From positions 52,192,429-52,256,428 of the forward strand of contig OX485804.1 in assembly GCA_950295325.1 (NCBI GenBank): a stretch of 64,000 bases of DNA. Reading direction: 5' to 3'. Below are positions 22,401-34,057 of this stretch, one piece after another. The stretch's first letter is position 1. The number at the start of each line of letters is the position of its first letter. A model generated the notes under the pieces. The model did no database searches. It was given only the letters and a program-made list of their open reading frames with translations, and had not been told where the DNA came from. This DNA comes from Polytrichum commune. Lineage: Eukaryota > Streptophyta > Polytrichopsida > Polytrichales > Polytrichaceae. A program made the translations under genes and the position numbers.

Positions 22401-24430
22401 GGAGGTCTGATTTTCAATCCAATTTTTTCTGATGTTTCATCGTAGATTTTCTAATGCGAAACAAGTGTTTTTGTGTAAATCTAATTGGTAAAAGTTGGAG
22501 AACTTGAAAACAAACCAAATAACACCCATATACCTTTTTTTGTGTCTGTCCTCAGATCCACATCGTACCACACAGCAGTCAAATATATAGGTTAAGCTTA
22601 GTAACCGAATGAAGCATGTGATGTGAATGGCCAGACATTGCAACATGGCGAAGGAGCAGTGCTCGTGGGAAGAGCTCCATTGCAGAAGTGGAGCGGGATG
22701 GAGAAGTTGAGAGTAATAATGCTAATCCCTACTGGAGTGCACGAGAGAAGCTTGTCAAACCTTTACGGCAAGAGGCCTTCTCTTTTGCAGCTTCAACTAT
22801 AGTAAGTTTGACCAAGACCCATTCTTCTCATTATTTTCCAACTGTATGGAATGTGCAAAGCCTCCATGTGAATGGGCTCAATCCAAAATATGTACAAGTG
22901 GTCCAATGTGAGTGGGATTGAGGAACCTTCTAATTTGGAATGATGACCTGAGGATTCTATCGAAGAGGAGAGGGGACCAAGGGAGATTCTATTTTTCAGT
23001 TTTTGTTGTTGTTTGTGTTGCTTGCTCTCAAACCTCCTCTCCATAGCTCATGCACTACATTCTCCTCTAGAATTAGAGGATTATTAGACTGTGTTGCACA
23101 TATATGACGAAGGTTTGTGTGATGGAAATTCGTTGTCAAAAACTTGTTGCTTGGATGACGTCATACTTTCAAACTCACTTCCAGCATGGTTCATATTTTT
23201 CTCTGCCCAAATGTAGAATTTTAAGTGAATTGATCCGAATTCTCAACACATGCTTCATAGGAGAAGTTGCTAAGAACGGGGAGAATTGGCAACTAGTTAC
23301 AAGTCAACTGATTGAAATGGAAAATAAATAAAAAACCCTACACCAATTCAAATTTGAAACCTTAGGCAGAAAATGACCATATCCAAAGACTATAGAGAAT
23401 AATATGTAGATTTGTTAAAGCATGACTAAAAGACTACTCAGAACCTGGTTTGCTTTGGAAGACTTATGATGAACCCGACTGAATATAAATACATTATTGG
23501 GAGATTCGCAGCGGCATTTGTTTTTTATGTAAATACTGTGGCTCTCCATTTGGAAAGCCTCCAAATTCTGAAAATATGTTGAGCAATTCGAATGGCTTCT
23601 GCACTTCAATCTGAATCTCTGATACTAAGAGAAATCTGCTATTATTGTGCTTGTGGTGGATTTCCAGGTGGATGCAGGTGTGCGTGAAAGAAATGCACTG
23701 CTCGAAACTCGAGATACCTCAGCTCGGCTCTTGTGGGTACGCCTAAACACACCCAATTGATAACATTGCGTCTGGTCATCTAGCATGTTTCAAGTTTAGT
23801 ATATAATAAGTCCTACTTATTTACACAAGTGGTTATCCATGTTTGCTACTATCAGTTCAAAATGGAGATTCTACAACGAAGACACACTTGTTTTTTTGGA
23901 TGGCTTCCTGTTACAGTAGGTTACTTAACCCCTAATATCTGAGAGGTGGAATCTGTATTTGAGCATGTATTTGAGCTACATACTTCCATTTTTAGCTAAT
24001 TGTGCCAAAGTTGACCCAGCATAAAATCAATTCATTCATGAAGTGCACTTTTAAGTTGGTTGAATACCTCAATGTTTTTTGAAGATTTGGGTTCAAATGC
24101 ACAGACTAGGTGCCCTTGAATGCAATTACATATTTAGTACTTTTGATCATCAATCTTACATATGAATATAATTTTATTTTCTGCTTGACATAAGATAGCA
24201 TCCTAGATAATGTTTCCAACCCATAAATCTTCAAAAAAATTGAATTTCAGACTAATTGAAGTTCATAGAAGTTGTGTATATAGGTCGTACATTGAGCCCC
24301 TTAGTCTTTAAGAGCTAAATAAATGTCGACTGGGGGGTGCTTTTGACAGATACTCGATGCAGTTCAGCCATATCTGAGACAACTTCAAGCGCAGAACTCA
24401 GTTGAGGAGGCCATGGAAAGCATGTTTTGA
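19487..24430 (+). CDS. LON substrate-binding-domain protein, probably plastid-targeted, 7 exons
   Basis: Exons 19487-19944, 20510-20546, 20706-20882, 21493-21862, 22686-22801, 23668-23736 and 24350-24430 join in phase to about 435 residues, with GT-AG signals throughout. The LON N-terminal (substrate-binding) fold is recognisable: CLFPLQ at the end of exon 1, VHEPRYVQMFEVIM in exon 3, IEDVGEAMIVDYKCVGRFMI and VAKVDWVTDYPP in exon 4, and NALLETRDTSARL in exon 6, the equivalent of the ALLELEDTATRL helix of plant LON-domain proteins. No AAA+ ATPase or Ser-Lys protease domain follows, so it is a LON-domain-only protein like Arabidopsis chloroplast members. The first 150 residues are Ser/His/Arg-rich and poor in acids at the start, consistent with a transit peptide. 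An in-frame ATG at 19661 is an alternative start. Function is unproven even in the family. Confidence 0.85.
20673..20692 (+). repeat. (TG)10 microsatellite before a 3' splice site
   Basis: A pure TG run lies 13 bases upstream of the AG that opens exon 3 of the LON-domain gene, in the place normally held by the polypyrimidine tract. Confidence 0.95.
22171..22534 (-). mobile_element. MITE of the GGTGTTATT family (copy 3, inverted), in intron 4 of the LON-domain gene
   Basis: Both ends are clear here. GGTATGCTGGTGTTATTTG opens the left end and the right end reads GGTATATGGGTGTTATTTGG on the other strand, giving a terminal inverted repeat of about 20 bp. Interior landmarks match 11747-12105 in reverse. 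This is the best-preserved copy for defining the family. Confidence 0.8.
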
Positions 24431-27364
24431 TTGCCTCTTTCTTGTATAGAAACCGCCACTTGTAAATGGAGCATTGGTGGAATTAAAATGTACAGTTTGT
24501 TGCATTTAAAGAAGAGATGCACTAAAGATCAGGGATTGCAGAAGCTGATGGCCAAGCAGCTGAACTAGGTAGAAAAATTGTAGCTCCAGGTTCTAGGGGT
24601 TAGTGTAACGCCGGAGATTCTCTTTATTTTCTCACATTTGTTATTCAGTCAAGTACATACATCCACAAGCCACATGTTACCGCCCATGTACATTTCTACA
24701 GGTATATAGTGGTTTTCTGAGGTACAGAAAATAGAAGTATACCTTTGAATATCTTTTTACTTGTATGCAAAATGGGCAGGTGGAGTGTTGTGTATGACAT
24801 ACTTCAATGTATATAGTTTGACATTATTGTTCCAACTCTATCTCATTTTTATTGTATTTAGAAATTTAAGTGAGTATCTTTGACATAACCCTATTCATTA
24901 CAGTGTTGATCTTGAGCATATTAACATATATTCAGTAGCGAGCCACTGCACCATGAGGCCAAGAATTTTGCAAGCATAATGCCCCTTTTCTGTTGGGCCA
25001 TCCTCACAAACTGAATAGTATTCAGCTTGAGTAGTGTTTATTCTACAACATGAAATCAACAGCTTGTTGGCACTTGTGCTTGGCCTACTGGCAAATTGCT
25101 TAGATCAAGTTAAAAAAGTTTTGTGAGGCGTTTGCATGGGGTAAATGCTTGCTTACCAAGGTCCTGAGTGGAATTTGGCATTGAGTGGTCAACTTTGTGC
25201 CAAAAATATCTCCATTGGGCTAGAAATTGGGGTCAAAATATTGCCTCATAATTTTAGTGTAGGGCCTACCCTTGGCCCTTTAGAAAGGGTGCAAAGGGGG
25301 TAGGCTTAAAAATGTCATCATGACCCCTTTCCAGAGGTAGAATTATTATTATGCAAGCTCGTTCATTTAGAAGAAATCAAACCTCAAACAATAGTCACCT
25401 CCCGTTTACATATAAGGTTCAACCTTAAGAATAGTTAGGATGGCCCATTATTCTTGATTTTGAGGCCAAAGATTCCTTTGATAGGGGTCCCTCCAAAAGG
25501 GGTTGAGCAATGGTATGGGATTGATTTAGGAGTGACAACCTCAAAAGATATATTAACCCTTTAATGTAGTATACCATACAAGTTTTCCCAATGGTTTTCG
25601 CATTGAAATTGGACCATGCTATCCATGGAGGTTATTTTTTTCTCAATGTTACACTCAGTTGCAAAATTGCACAATTTCATCAAAATTTGACATTGAGAGG
25701 CACAAAGACTCCATTATGGTAATTACGAGTACATCAAGTTGTAAACCTTTTCCATAAGCGATCCCTATATATTCTTCCATAAAATGAACATGGTTTGAGC
25801 ATGAGAACCTAGGGTCAATTTTAGAAAAACCTATGATAAATACTTTCTAAATAAATGCTTTATTCATGTGGAATTAGAAAACAACATGCTAAGATGTATT
25901 GAAATCCTCTTTTCATGTACTAACTAGACCCAACAAAAATAAAGGTAATATAGTAAGATTAATGGTGTTCAAATGTCTATGAAGATATTTATAGATATAG
26001 TTGACATATGAAAGGCAACAAGTCTAGATCTTGTAGTCTATATTTGACATTCTTTATTTATTTGTGTGAGATCCTTGGATGTCCTAGATTTACGTTGTAC
26101 AATGAAGGCCCCTCTTTCATATGGGTGATCATAAGGTTCAATGTTAGGTTGTGTTGCCCTAAAAGGAGGGAAATGGACTCCGCCACAAGTTCCTTGCAAG
26201 GATTCTAGTACCAGTCATGTGTATGTTGTTCACAAAGTTATTGGTTTCAACCACAAAGATTGTCACAAGCTTAATTGCCCCATTTAATACAACATTAAGA
26301 TTGGTTTGAAAGGCCACCTTCGTTAAATTGTGCAACATGAAACATTCTAGATGTCATTGTGAGTGCGACTTGATGGCATGTGGATGAGAGGAGCTTGATA
26401 ATGAACTAAATCGAGGCACAAGACAATGAAGATTTTTCACTTAATCAACTTGGCAATGCAAAACCAACACCTTGGGGTTTTCCGGCCCCTCATGTTTTGA
26501 GTCCAAAGTTCCGTGGCTGGTGGGATCCTAGTAAGTTCATGTCATAAGTTGTTGAGCCTTATTGTTGGATCCTATGGTGGTCATTAGATCGTTCACTCAT
26601 TTGCTTTTAAGGGAGCATGGGGCTTGTAATTCCTTAATTTTTATTTTTTTTCAACAGAAGAAGGAAAAAAAAGTGTCATCCTTGATGTGATATGTCAAGA
26701 TAGTCTGGGTCCTTGTAACGGCCTAATATGTAGAGCATATGCATCAAGTAGTAGTAGTAGTAGTAGTAGTATGATCCTAGCATAGGTTCTTCACTCCATC
26801 AAAAATGGTAACAATAAGATCATCCAAGAAGGATATTGTTCTCTTGTATTGTATGTTGTTGTAGTCTAAGATTGACAAGGTTGGTCCCCTTGCAGGGGTT
26901 TTGGTTGTGACCATTGATGACCACATCATCAACTTCTATAAAAGGGGGTGGCAAGCAAAAATATTTGTCAAAAAATGTTCCCCTCCATGGCGGACCCTTT
27001 CATCCATGGCTTCTCATGTTCTTGGCACACTTCCATGTGGTAGGAAGTGGGCATTGTTGTGATTTGTATCTTTTGGCCACCCATGCAATAGTGTGCATCA
27101 ATCTTTTCAATGACCTTTACTCAAGACTCTTGATATTATGGGGTTTGACCATGTGTTAGCTTTCATTTTGTCAAATTCATATTTGGGAGGGGGGGACAAC
27201 AATTTGTCTCATGGTGCATGGTTTGCTTAATGGAAGCTTGCCCCTACTCAAGACTCCAAAACATGTAGAGCAAGAATGAGCACGGTACACAAGCCTTCAT
27301 CAAACACCAGTTTTATTCAAACAATTATATGTTTGTGGTATATGACAAGGCTTATAATTAAGAG

Positions 27365-27660
27365 CTAACACCAAAAAGACCAAAGAGAACATGAAATTAA
27401 ACTGCATGCTCAAGACAAGGACATCATGCTAGGTTCAATTGTTAACACAACTAGAAGAACTTATGTGATCGCTTGCAGAGAAAGAAGAATGATTCTTCAC
27501 TTTGACCTCCTATAGCTTCTACATCTCAACTTTGATTTTGACACTTGAACCAATAATCGTCATGATTCACAATTGCTAAACAGATGAGACAATTCGCAAT
27601 CCCATCCAACAGCCAAAAGTGCATGTGGAGTTGGAAGTGTCCATTATAGGCCTGCCTACA
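27365..27660. repeat. Dispersed repeat shared with 49545-49900
   Basis: Both segments contain ACACCAAAAAGAC, AAAGAAGAAT.TT.ACT, CATGATTCACAATTGCT, AGATGAGACA and ATCCCATCCAACA in the same order. They are probably copies of a MITE or a solo remnant of a larger element. Confidence 0.65.
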
Positions 27661-27924
27661 TTACGTACCGTACCTCTTGCAGTGGATTACTTCAAATGAG
27701 CATAAATGCAGTCCACTCTTCATCGAGTGGCATCCAGAGGAAGCCCAAATCGCCTTGAGCTAGCTGTGTCTTGGTAATGAAGAACAAACACATCTGGCGC
27801 AAAAATTGATGGAACACAAAGATCTGAAGGAGGATTAGCTAAGAAGCACGCCCAATGCACAAGAAACTGGGGAAAAAATTTGAGCCTTTGCATGTGATTG
27901 CTGCTGCCAATGCAATCCTACATT

Positions 27925-28180
27925 ATGATGCATGCTAGACTCTCAAAGGATCTGATGAAGACCGCCACAGCTAGGGCATTTCATAACCTAAGGTATATGC
28001 CCCTATTGTGGGCACTTTGAACTCCATTTATGACTTTGGCCATTGGATCGGATCGGGAAGTGTCTTATTGAGTTAGCAATCACAAATCAAAGATTGTTAT
28101 TCCAAATTTTAGAATCGGAGTTGACATGCTAGACTCAAGGAAGACAAACTTTGACGTTGTCACCAATGTGAATTATGGTG
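27925..28180. repeat. Direct repeat copy A (partner 28680-28960)
   Basis: The two segments share CATGCTAG.CTC, GCATRY.CC.CACGACTAGG-like blocks, TGTGG.CACTT.AACTCCA and AAAGATTGT.ATTC in the same order. They are old direct copies of an unnamed repeat, interrupted by the short MITE at 28209-28363. Confidence 0.5.
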
Positions 28181-28208
28181 TTGCTTAATTTTTGAGATAA
28201 TTTAAAAC

Positions 28209-28363
28209 TATCGTAGAGGGCTCTCTATTTCATCTTTACCTCTCCTAGAATGTAGTTTTCAGATGGGATGCAAGTGGGTCTTAGTGAATGTGAGCATGAC
28301 ACGTGGCATACTATGAGGGGAAAGTATATAATGTTTGTTGGAATAGAGAGCCCTCTACGGTAT
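28209..28363. mobile_element. Short MITE, TACCRTAGAGGGCTCT family (copy 2)
   Basis: The left end TATCGTAGAGGGCTCTCTAT faces a right end that reads TACCGTAGAGGGCTCTCTAT on the other strand, a 20-bp inverted repeat with one mismatch. Length is 155 bp and non-coding. Confidence 0.8.
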
Positions 28364-29019
28364 ATGTGATTTTGAAAACATGCTTATACGAATATTAGAG
28401 GCCCCCCGAAGGCTACTATTGCCTCCTTTCGAAGGTGAACACCTTGAATGGATGCAAACGAGTCGGCAGCACCTAGGTCCCACAAGGGCAAGCACCTAGG
28501 TTCCCACATGGTTAGTTGGGAAATATTTAGTTACTTGGATACCTCCACCATGATCGGGATCCGGTTTAAAGCCTTGGGTTTAAGCCACTCTTCATGCAAA
28601 AGTTATAAGAGGTCAAAGTCAAGTTTATCTTTCTCTTTGAGTGATCACAATTGTTGCCCTCCCAATTGTTGACCAAACATCCATGCTAGGCTCTAAGAAA
28701 ACTTGAAAGGATGCCACCACGACTAGGATATGCCTCACCTACGATATGTGACCCTATATATTGTGGACACTTCAAACTCCACTGATGAGTTTTACTCGTA
28801 GAACATATCAAAATTTGTTCCATCCGGTTACCGGTTGTAAATCTCAAAGATTGTCATTCTGAGTTCTAGAATTGGTATTAAGATGAAAAAGCTAGAAGAA
28901 GTCAAAGTGAAGTTTCTCTTTGACTTTGAGTGATCGCTTGGGCCCTCCCAATTATGATGCTCACTGTTGAATCTAGAATGGTGTCTATTATGTGAGCATG
29001 AGAATAATTGACATAGTGG

Positions 29020-29765
29020 TTTCCATTCTTCTTATGCTGCCAATGTCGTTCTACTCTCTCTAAATCAGGAGCAAGCCTACAAAGACTATATGAACAAGCT
29101 ATATGAGTTTCTTACTTCTTTTAGCCTTGAAGTCAATCTATCTATGACTAAAATCATGATGTTTGACCGCAACAAAAGGAAATCAAACCAAGAGGCATTT
29201 ACCTAGACAATGACCGAATTGAGATCACCCATGAACACAAATACCTTGGGATTGATTTTTATTCACATGGTTACTTTGAGCCATCTAGTTTATGGCGAAG
29301 AATCACAGGTATGAAAGCCTTGATGGGCACTTTAAAGAAAGAAAGTAGTAGTTGGAGTCACATGTTGGGAACTCAAATCCCATTTGTTCAAGGCTTTGGT
29401 GCTTCTTACTTTCACGTATGGCATCGAAATTTGGGGAGGCTACTTAAAAAACTCTTAATGAAAGGTTTTCGAGAAGGGCATGAAGATGCATATGATGTCT
29501 CACCTCAAAGTGTGTTCTTCGACTACCTATCATATTTTGTTGGCCGAATTTGGAGAACTTCCTATTGAATTATACGCTCAAGAACATCGTTGCCTACTCC
29601 ACCTCGAACCAATCCGGACGATGGATGACTATCTATATCTCTAGAGATACTAGACTATGCTACTTTTTCTCCTATGATGCAATTGAAAATGAGACACATT
29701 TCATGTTGGGATGTCCCCTACATAAGCCCATTACAAATAATTTTCCATCACGACTTAAGAACTAA
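29020..29765 (+). pseudogene. LINE (non-LTR retrotransposon) reverse transcriptase remnant
   Basis: Joining frames across at least one frameshift (near 29200) gives the C-terminal part of a LINE reverse transcriptase: SYAANVVLLS, LEVNLSMTKIMMF, HEHKYLGIDFYSHG, and later a zinc-finger-like block with RLCYFFSYDAIENETHFMLGCPL. The YADD catalytic box of the family is replaced by YAAN. The 5' part is missing. It is dead and probably old. Confidence 0.75.
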
Positions 29766-29960
29766 GTTCCCAAGAGCCTCAAGTCTTTCATCGAATTAGA
29801 CCATCAAGTTGACATTGTCTCCATCTCACATAGGCTACCGCACTCCTCCACTCTAGAAAATTAGTTGATTTGAAATAATCATGATGTACTTTTCATCCTA
29901 TGAGCCTTTTCAACTTCCCGGACTTTAAAATCAATTTCATTCCCATTTCATTTCATTGGT
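29640..29960 (+). repeat. LINE 3' tail, copy 1 (partner 30410-30715)
   Basis: This 3' end of the LINE remnant and its untranslated tail match 30410-30715 in direct orientation: TCAAGTCTTTC, ATCTCA..AGGCTACCGCACTCC, TTGAAA..AT..TGATGTACTTT and GGACTTTA.AATCAATTTCATTC. Confidence 0.75.
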
Positions 29961-30409
29961 AACAACTTTTCTTAGGTTCAATAAATAATTGAGGTCTAGA
30001 GAGCTTAGTTTTTTTGATGATCTAATGGATCCACAATACGCTCTAGGATGTCAAAAGTCAACGACACTTCATTAGCAAAGTGCATTGCAGGTCACGACGA
30101 GTGCATTACATGCTTCAAAACATGCAACGGAATGAGCTAGAATTGTCTAAATCTGTAAGTGAAATCAATGGATTGTAATCCCAAAGCATAATCATAACCC
30201 AATTCCAACTTGTTGGGGCAGCCACTTTAATCAATCAGCGTTTCCATCAATAAGTTAATGACGTTGATCAAAGTGAATAGACCATCACAAAACTCTAAAA
30301 ATATCTCATGTCTTTTGCCTCTACTAGAAACTCTGAAATTCACATTAAATTGACGTGTTCAACCAATTTCGAAGAACGCCACATATCACAAGTATTGAGA
30401 TCCATTCAA

Positions 30410-30715
30410 GCACTAGACTGCTAATTTTGCTCCTAAAATATAATTGAAAATAAGGCGCATTTGTGTTTAAATGTTCCCTATACAACCCCAATAGATATAA
30501 GTTTCCATCAATATTTGAGACCGTAGTTTCAAGGAGTCTCAAGTCTTTCTTTCAATTAAACCAACAAGTTAGCACTCTCCTCTATCTCATGGAGGCTACC
30601 GCACTCCATCACTCTAGAGAATGACCTGGTTTGAAACCATTCTGATGTACTTTCAGTCCCAATACCTTTTCGGCTTCCTGGACTTTAGAATCAATTTCAT
30701 TCAATTCATATGACA
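30410..30715 (+). repeat. LINE 3' tail, copy 2
   Basis: A second, more degraded copy of the LINE zinc-finger end and tail, ending 450 bp beyond the Ca2+-ATPase stop codon. It may be a separate truncated insertion, since LINEs are usually 5'-truncated. Confidence 0.7.
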
Positions 30716-31170
30716 CTTTGTTGGAACGTCAAAGACTTTACAAGCGCAGAGTACAAAATTGATTACCAATTTTTTTCAAACATCCCGCAACTACAGAATA
30801 CTGTGAGCACAAAATACTTAACAAGTTGCACACTGATGGTTCCAATGTAAGAAAGTACCAAGTTTCTATCACCCAATATCCAGCTTGCATCAGGACTAAA
30901 GCCAATGATTTTTCTCTAACAACACTAATAATAGTACTAATAGTACTTATAATAATACCCATTGTAGTCCTCGCCAAAAAGATACACTCAACCCCAGCAT
31001 CCACAATCTAACACAATACCCCTAACTGTCCAGAAGCTGAAGTCTATTCACCACAGTTGTAATGTCAGTCGAGGGAAGCTCGTCTTTGCAACAAGAGACC
31101 ACAACAGTCGAACTAAGCATGGATTGGCAACAGCCTCGAATCTAAGCTACATTCATGTCAATGTTCAGAG
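30716..31170 (-). other. Probable 3' UTR and flank of the Ca2+-ATPase
   Basis: This sequence follows the stop codon on the minus strand. An 88-codon open frame here matches nothing I recognise. No sharp polyadenylation signal stands out. Confidence 0.4.
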
Positions 31171-34057
31171 CTAAACCCTGTCGGCTACTGGAGTTGCATT
31201 GCTGTGGACACCGACACCAGGTTCGCCGTTTCCTTGATGGATCTCTCCATTTGACTTCAGATGCGCAGTGTTCTTGTTGCTAACCCTTTCAGAATTGGTG
31301 AGCATAGAACCTTGTAAAGCACCTGCCAGGAAGTACACTTGCCTCTTAGATATCATAAAAGTACAATTCCAAAGAACAAATATAGCAGTGTCAATGGAGA
31401 ACAAATGTGGGAGTGTGAAAAGAGGAGGGTGATAGGAACAGACCTTGTGACCGGCCTTGTGACACAGAATTCATTTCATTTCCCCTTGCATTTTGAGGCT
31501 TCTTTTTCCGGTAACAAGAGCAGGTAATGCACTGTCTCACATCTAATGGCTGCTCGGAAACAGGAATGAATTTGACGATGAATCCAATTGGCCAACTGCA
31601 TTGATCATGGGACCACCCACAAAAGAAATTATAACATAATGAAGGTGTTTTAGGTGTGAAGAACAATGGCTAGCATCAAGAAAGCTTCCATTGCAGCCTT
31701 GCACTTGGATAATACACAACCCTAATTAACTCAATGTTTACATACCTCATAAAGCCAATTGCAATGCATACGCCCCACCACTTGGCTGACAGCTTCACCG
31801 TTGCCGCAAATTTGTTCAAAAATTGCACAATAATGAACTGCCAACACATTGAAATCTAAAACATGAGTTTAAAGATACATGTCTTTAAAAGAAACTGGAA
31901 TTTCAGAACTGGTTATCAATACGAGTATATCTTGTAAAGTAGAATGCATGTCAGTGCTGATGAAGTGCACTTGACCAACCTGGAGTATAATTGTGACGAT
32001 AATAACTCCAAGAAATAGGAAGTTCTTGTGGATTCCCTGAAAGATGTTGAGCTTTTCAGGTCTCCTTGCGTTGATTTCATTGAATATCTGCAAGAAGTGA
32101 GTCCATTTATTCACCGGTGTACTAGTAGTCAGCTACTCTTAACTCAATCCTCCATACAAAATCCAAAACACCACTAAACCAAAGCAGCAAACAAACACTG
32201 TATGATCCACATAATATTCTTGATTAGTGTAAAATCATTAATCCAAAACAGAATCAATCCAAATGATTATCAAAATATACAATGGGTGATTCCTTCTAGC
32301 ATGTGTATTTACTTAAATCTTATTTAGACCCCGGTAAATGTGACCTTCACCACCTACTAGTCGTCACTAGCCCTTGCCCATAATCATGGCTTAATGAGTA
32401 AATGATTAGGCCATATTTAAGGATGCTATGAAGCGATTTGCATACCTGGCAATACACAAAGGCATTGAAAATAATTGTATTTCTCAATGCGTCATTTTCT
32501 GCAGTTGTACCATTTAGACCCAAGATTTTATTTCCTCCAAAGTTCAAGGCCAAGAGAACTGCGATTTGATAAATGGCCTGCGCATCACAAGAGGCCAAAA
32601 ATTGTTAGAATTGGATGAAATAAAAGAGAGGTTTGCCTAACAGATCTTTCTATGAAACTTAAATCAAAAGGACCACAGAAACATGAGTGATGATGGAGAA
32701 TTTACCTGTGAGAAGATATTTCGCCACATGACATTTGTAATCAATGGTTCCCTGCAATATGTCATAGTAGTCAAAATTCGTTTTGCAAGATTTTAGATGC
32801 AGAACACACAGCTGCTTGTAGGCGGTACAAACACCACTCAAACCCTTGGCATCCACCTGATAATTCAAAATTTATGAACATGTCCATACATAATCACACA
32901 ATGAATTGCATCTCTGAGACTACACAATGAATGATTCCCATAATATATCACAAAAGACTTGGATAGTTCAAAGCTGGACCACTCACGTTCTACCAACTGG
33001 TTTCTTCTCCATGAGATCATCTGTTGGAGGTTCCGTTGCAAGTGCAAGAGCTCCCAGTGTGTCCATTATCAAATTAACCCACAAAAGCTGCCGTACCAGA
33101 CACAACAGCCAGTCGGAGCTTAGTTACACCTATTATAAAAAGAAAAAGAAAAGGCATGTTGCTATAAAGCAAACCACATCTACAATATTCACATTGATAA
33201 GGGCAAAAGTGGCGTAACTTCACAAGATGTCACAAGGAGACAACTGTCACACAACCCCACAGCCAATAAAAGTGAATGACAAAGCCTCGTAGATCCCCAA
33301 TACAATTTCAAGAGCCTTGGACCAACCTGCACAGCTGTGAGAGGCACATCTCCAGAGGAAATAGCTGCTACAAAATTGATGCAAAGAGCAGTGACATTGA
33401 CAGTCAACTGGAATTGGATAAACTTTTGTATGTTGGCATAAACAGATCGTCCCCACCGCACAACCTGGCAGAAATAAAGTTCAGAAACAAATCCTCAATT
33501 AGGATATAATTTGTTGCTGCAAGGCAAATCATACGTTCCATGGTTCTGATGTTCATAGAAAATTCAAGGCCTTGATGCATTTTCTTGACCATCAAAGGGT
33601 TCAATGCATTACAAAGAGAAATTAAACATTACTGCTATAGTCTAATATTTATGTCTATCAGGTTCAACACCTGTTTAGCACAATGCGTCACAAGAAACAT
33701 GTGAAAATAATTTCTGTGACAATATTGACAAAATGTTCTACATGTAAAACGTAAACTAATATAATGATAGGTAATCATTTTTAGAACCATATCTCACTTG
33801 TAAATATACATCAGAACATTGGAAAGAGCCCCATCCATAGAGTGGATGATTTTTATATTCTGTCATACTTGGCAAGAATGAGCAGAACAACATGTACACA
33901 GGTATAGAATACACGAAAAAGGTGTCAGAAAAGCCAGACTGATTAACCAGGAACACACCTTAACAACCGAAGTAAAATTGTCATCCAAAATAATGATATC
34001 TGAACTTTCCTTGGCCACTTCTGTTCCTGAAATACCCATTGAAAGACCAATATCCGC
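31171..34057 (-). other. Ca2+-ATPase exons 26-34: transport helices 5-10 and C-terminus
   Basis: Exons in transcript order: 33959-34057, 33327-33464, 32987-33087, 32706-32751, 32446-32577, 31980-32087, 31746-31837, 31444-31595, 31171-31322. Exon 27 starts [20 protein letters not shown], the conserved entry to helix 5. Exon 31 has [15 protein letters not shown]. Exon 33 contains [13 protein letters not shown], equivalent to the last helix end. Exon 34 uses a GTCTGT donor upstream; if that is not used, exon 33 reads on to a stop at 31391 with a different tail. Confidence 0.85.

Larger units (their letters stand above)
24431..28208. other. Intergenic 3.8 kb, no supported gene
   Basis: The first few hundred bases are the likely 3' UTR of the LON-domain gene. 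The rest is AT-rich with a (AGT)n run near 26748-26770 and a repeat at 27300-27660 related to 49545-49900. No domain or exon structure is visible. Confidence 0.55.

Noticed and set aside
26748..26771. (AGT)n run as a functional element
   Set aside because: An ordinary trinucleotide microsatellite in intergenic DNA.
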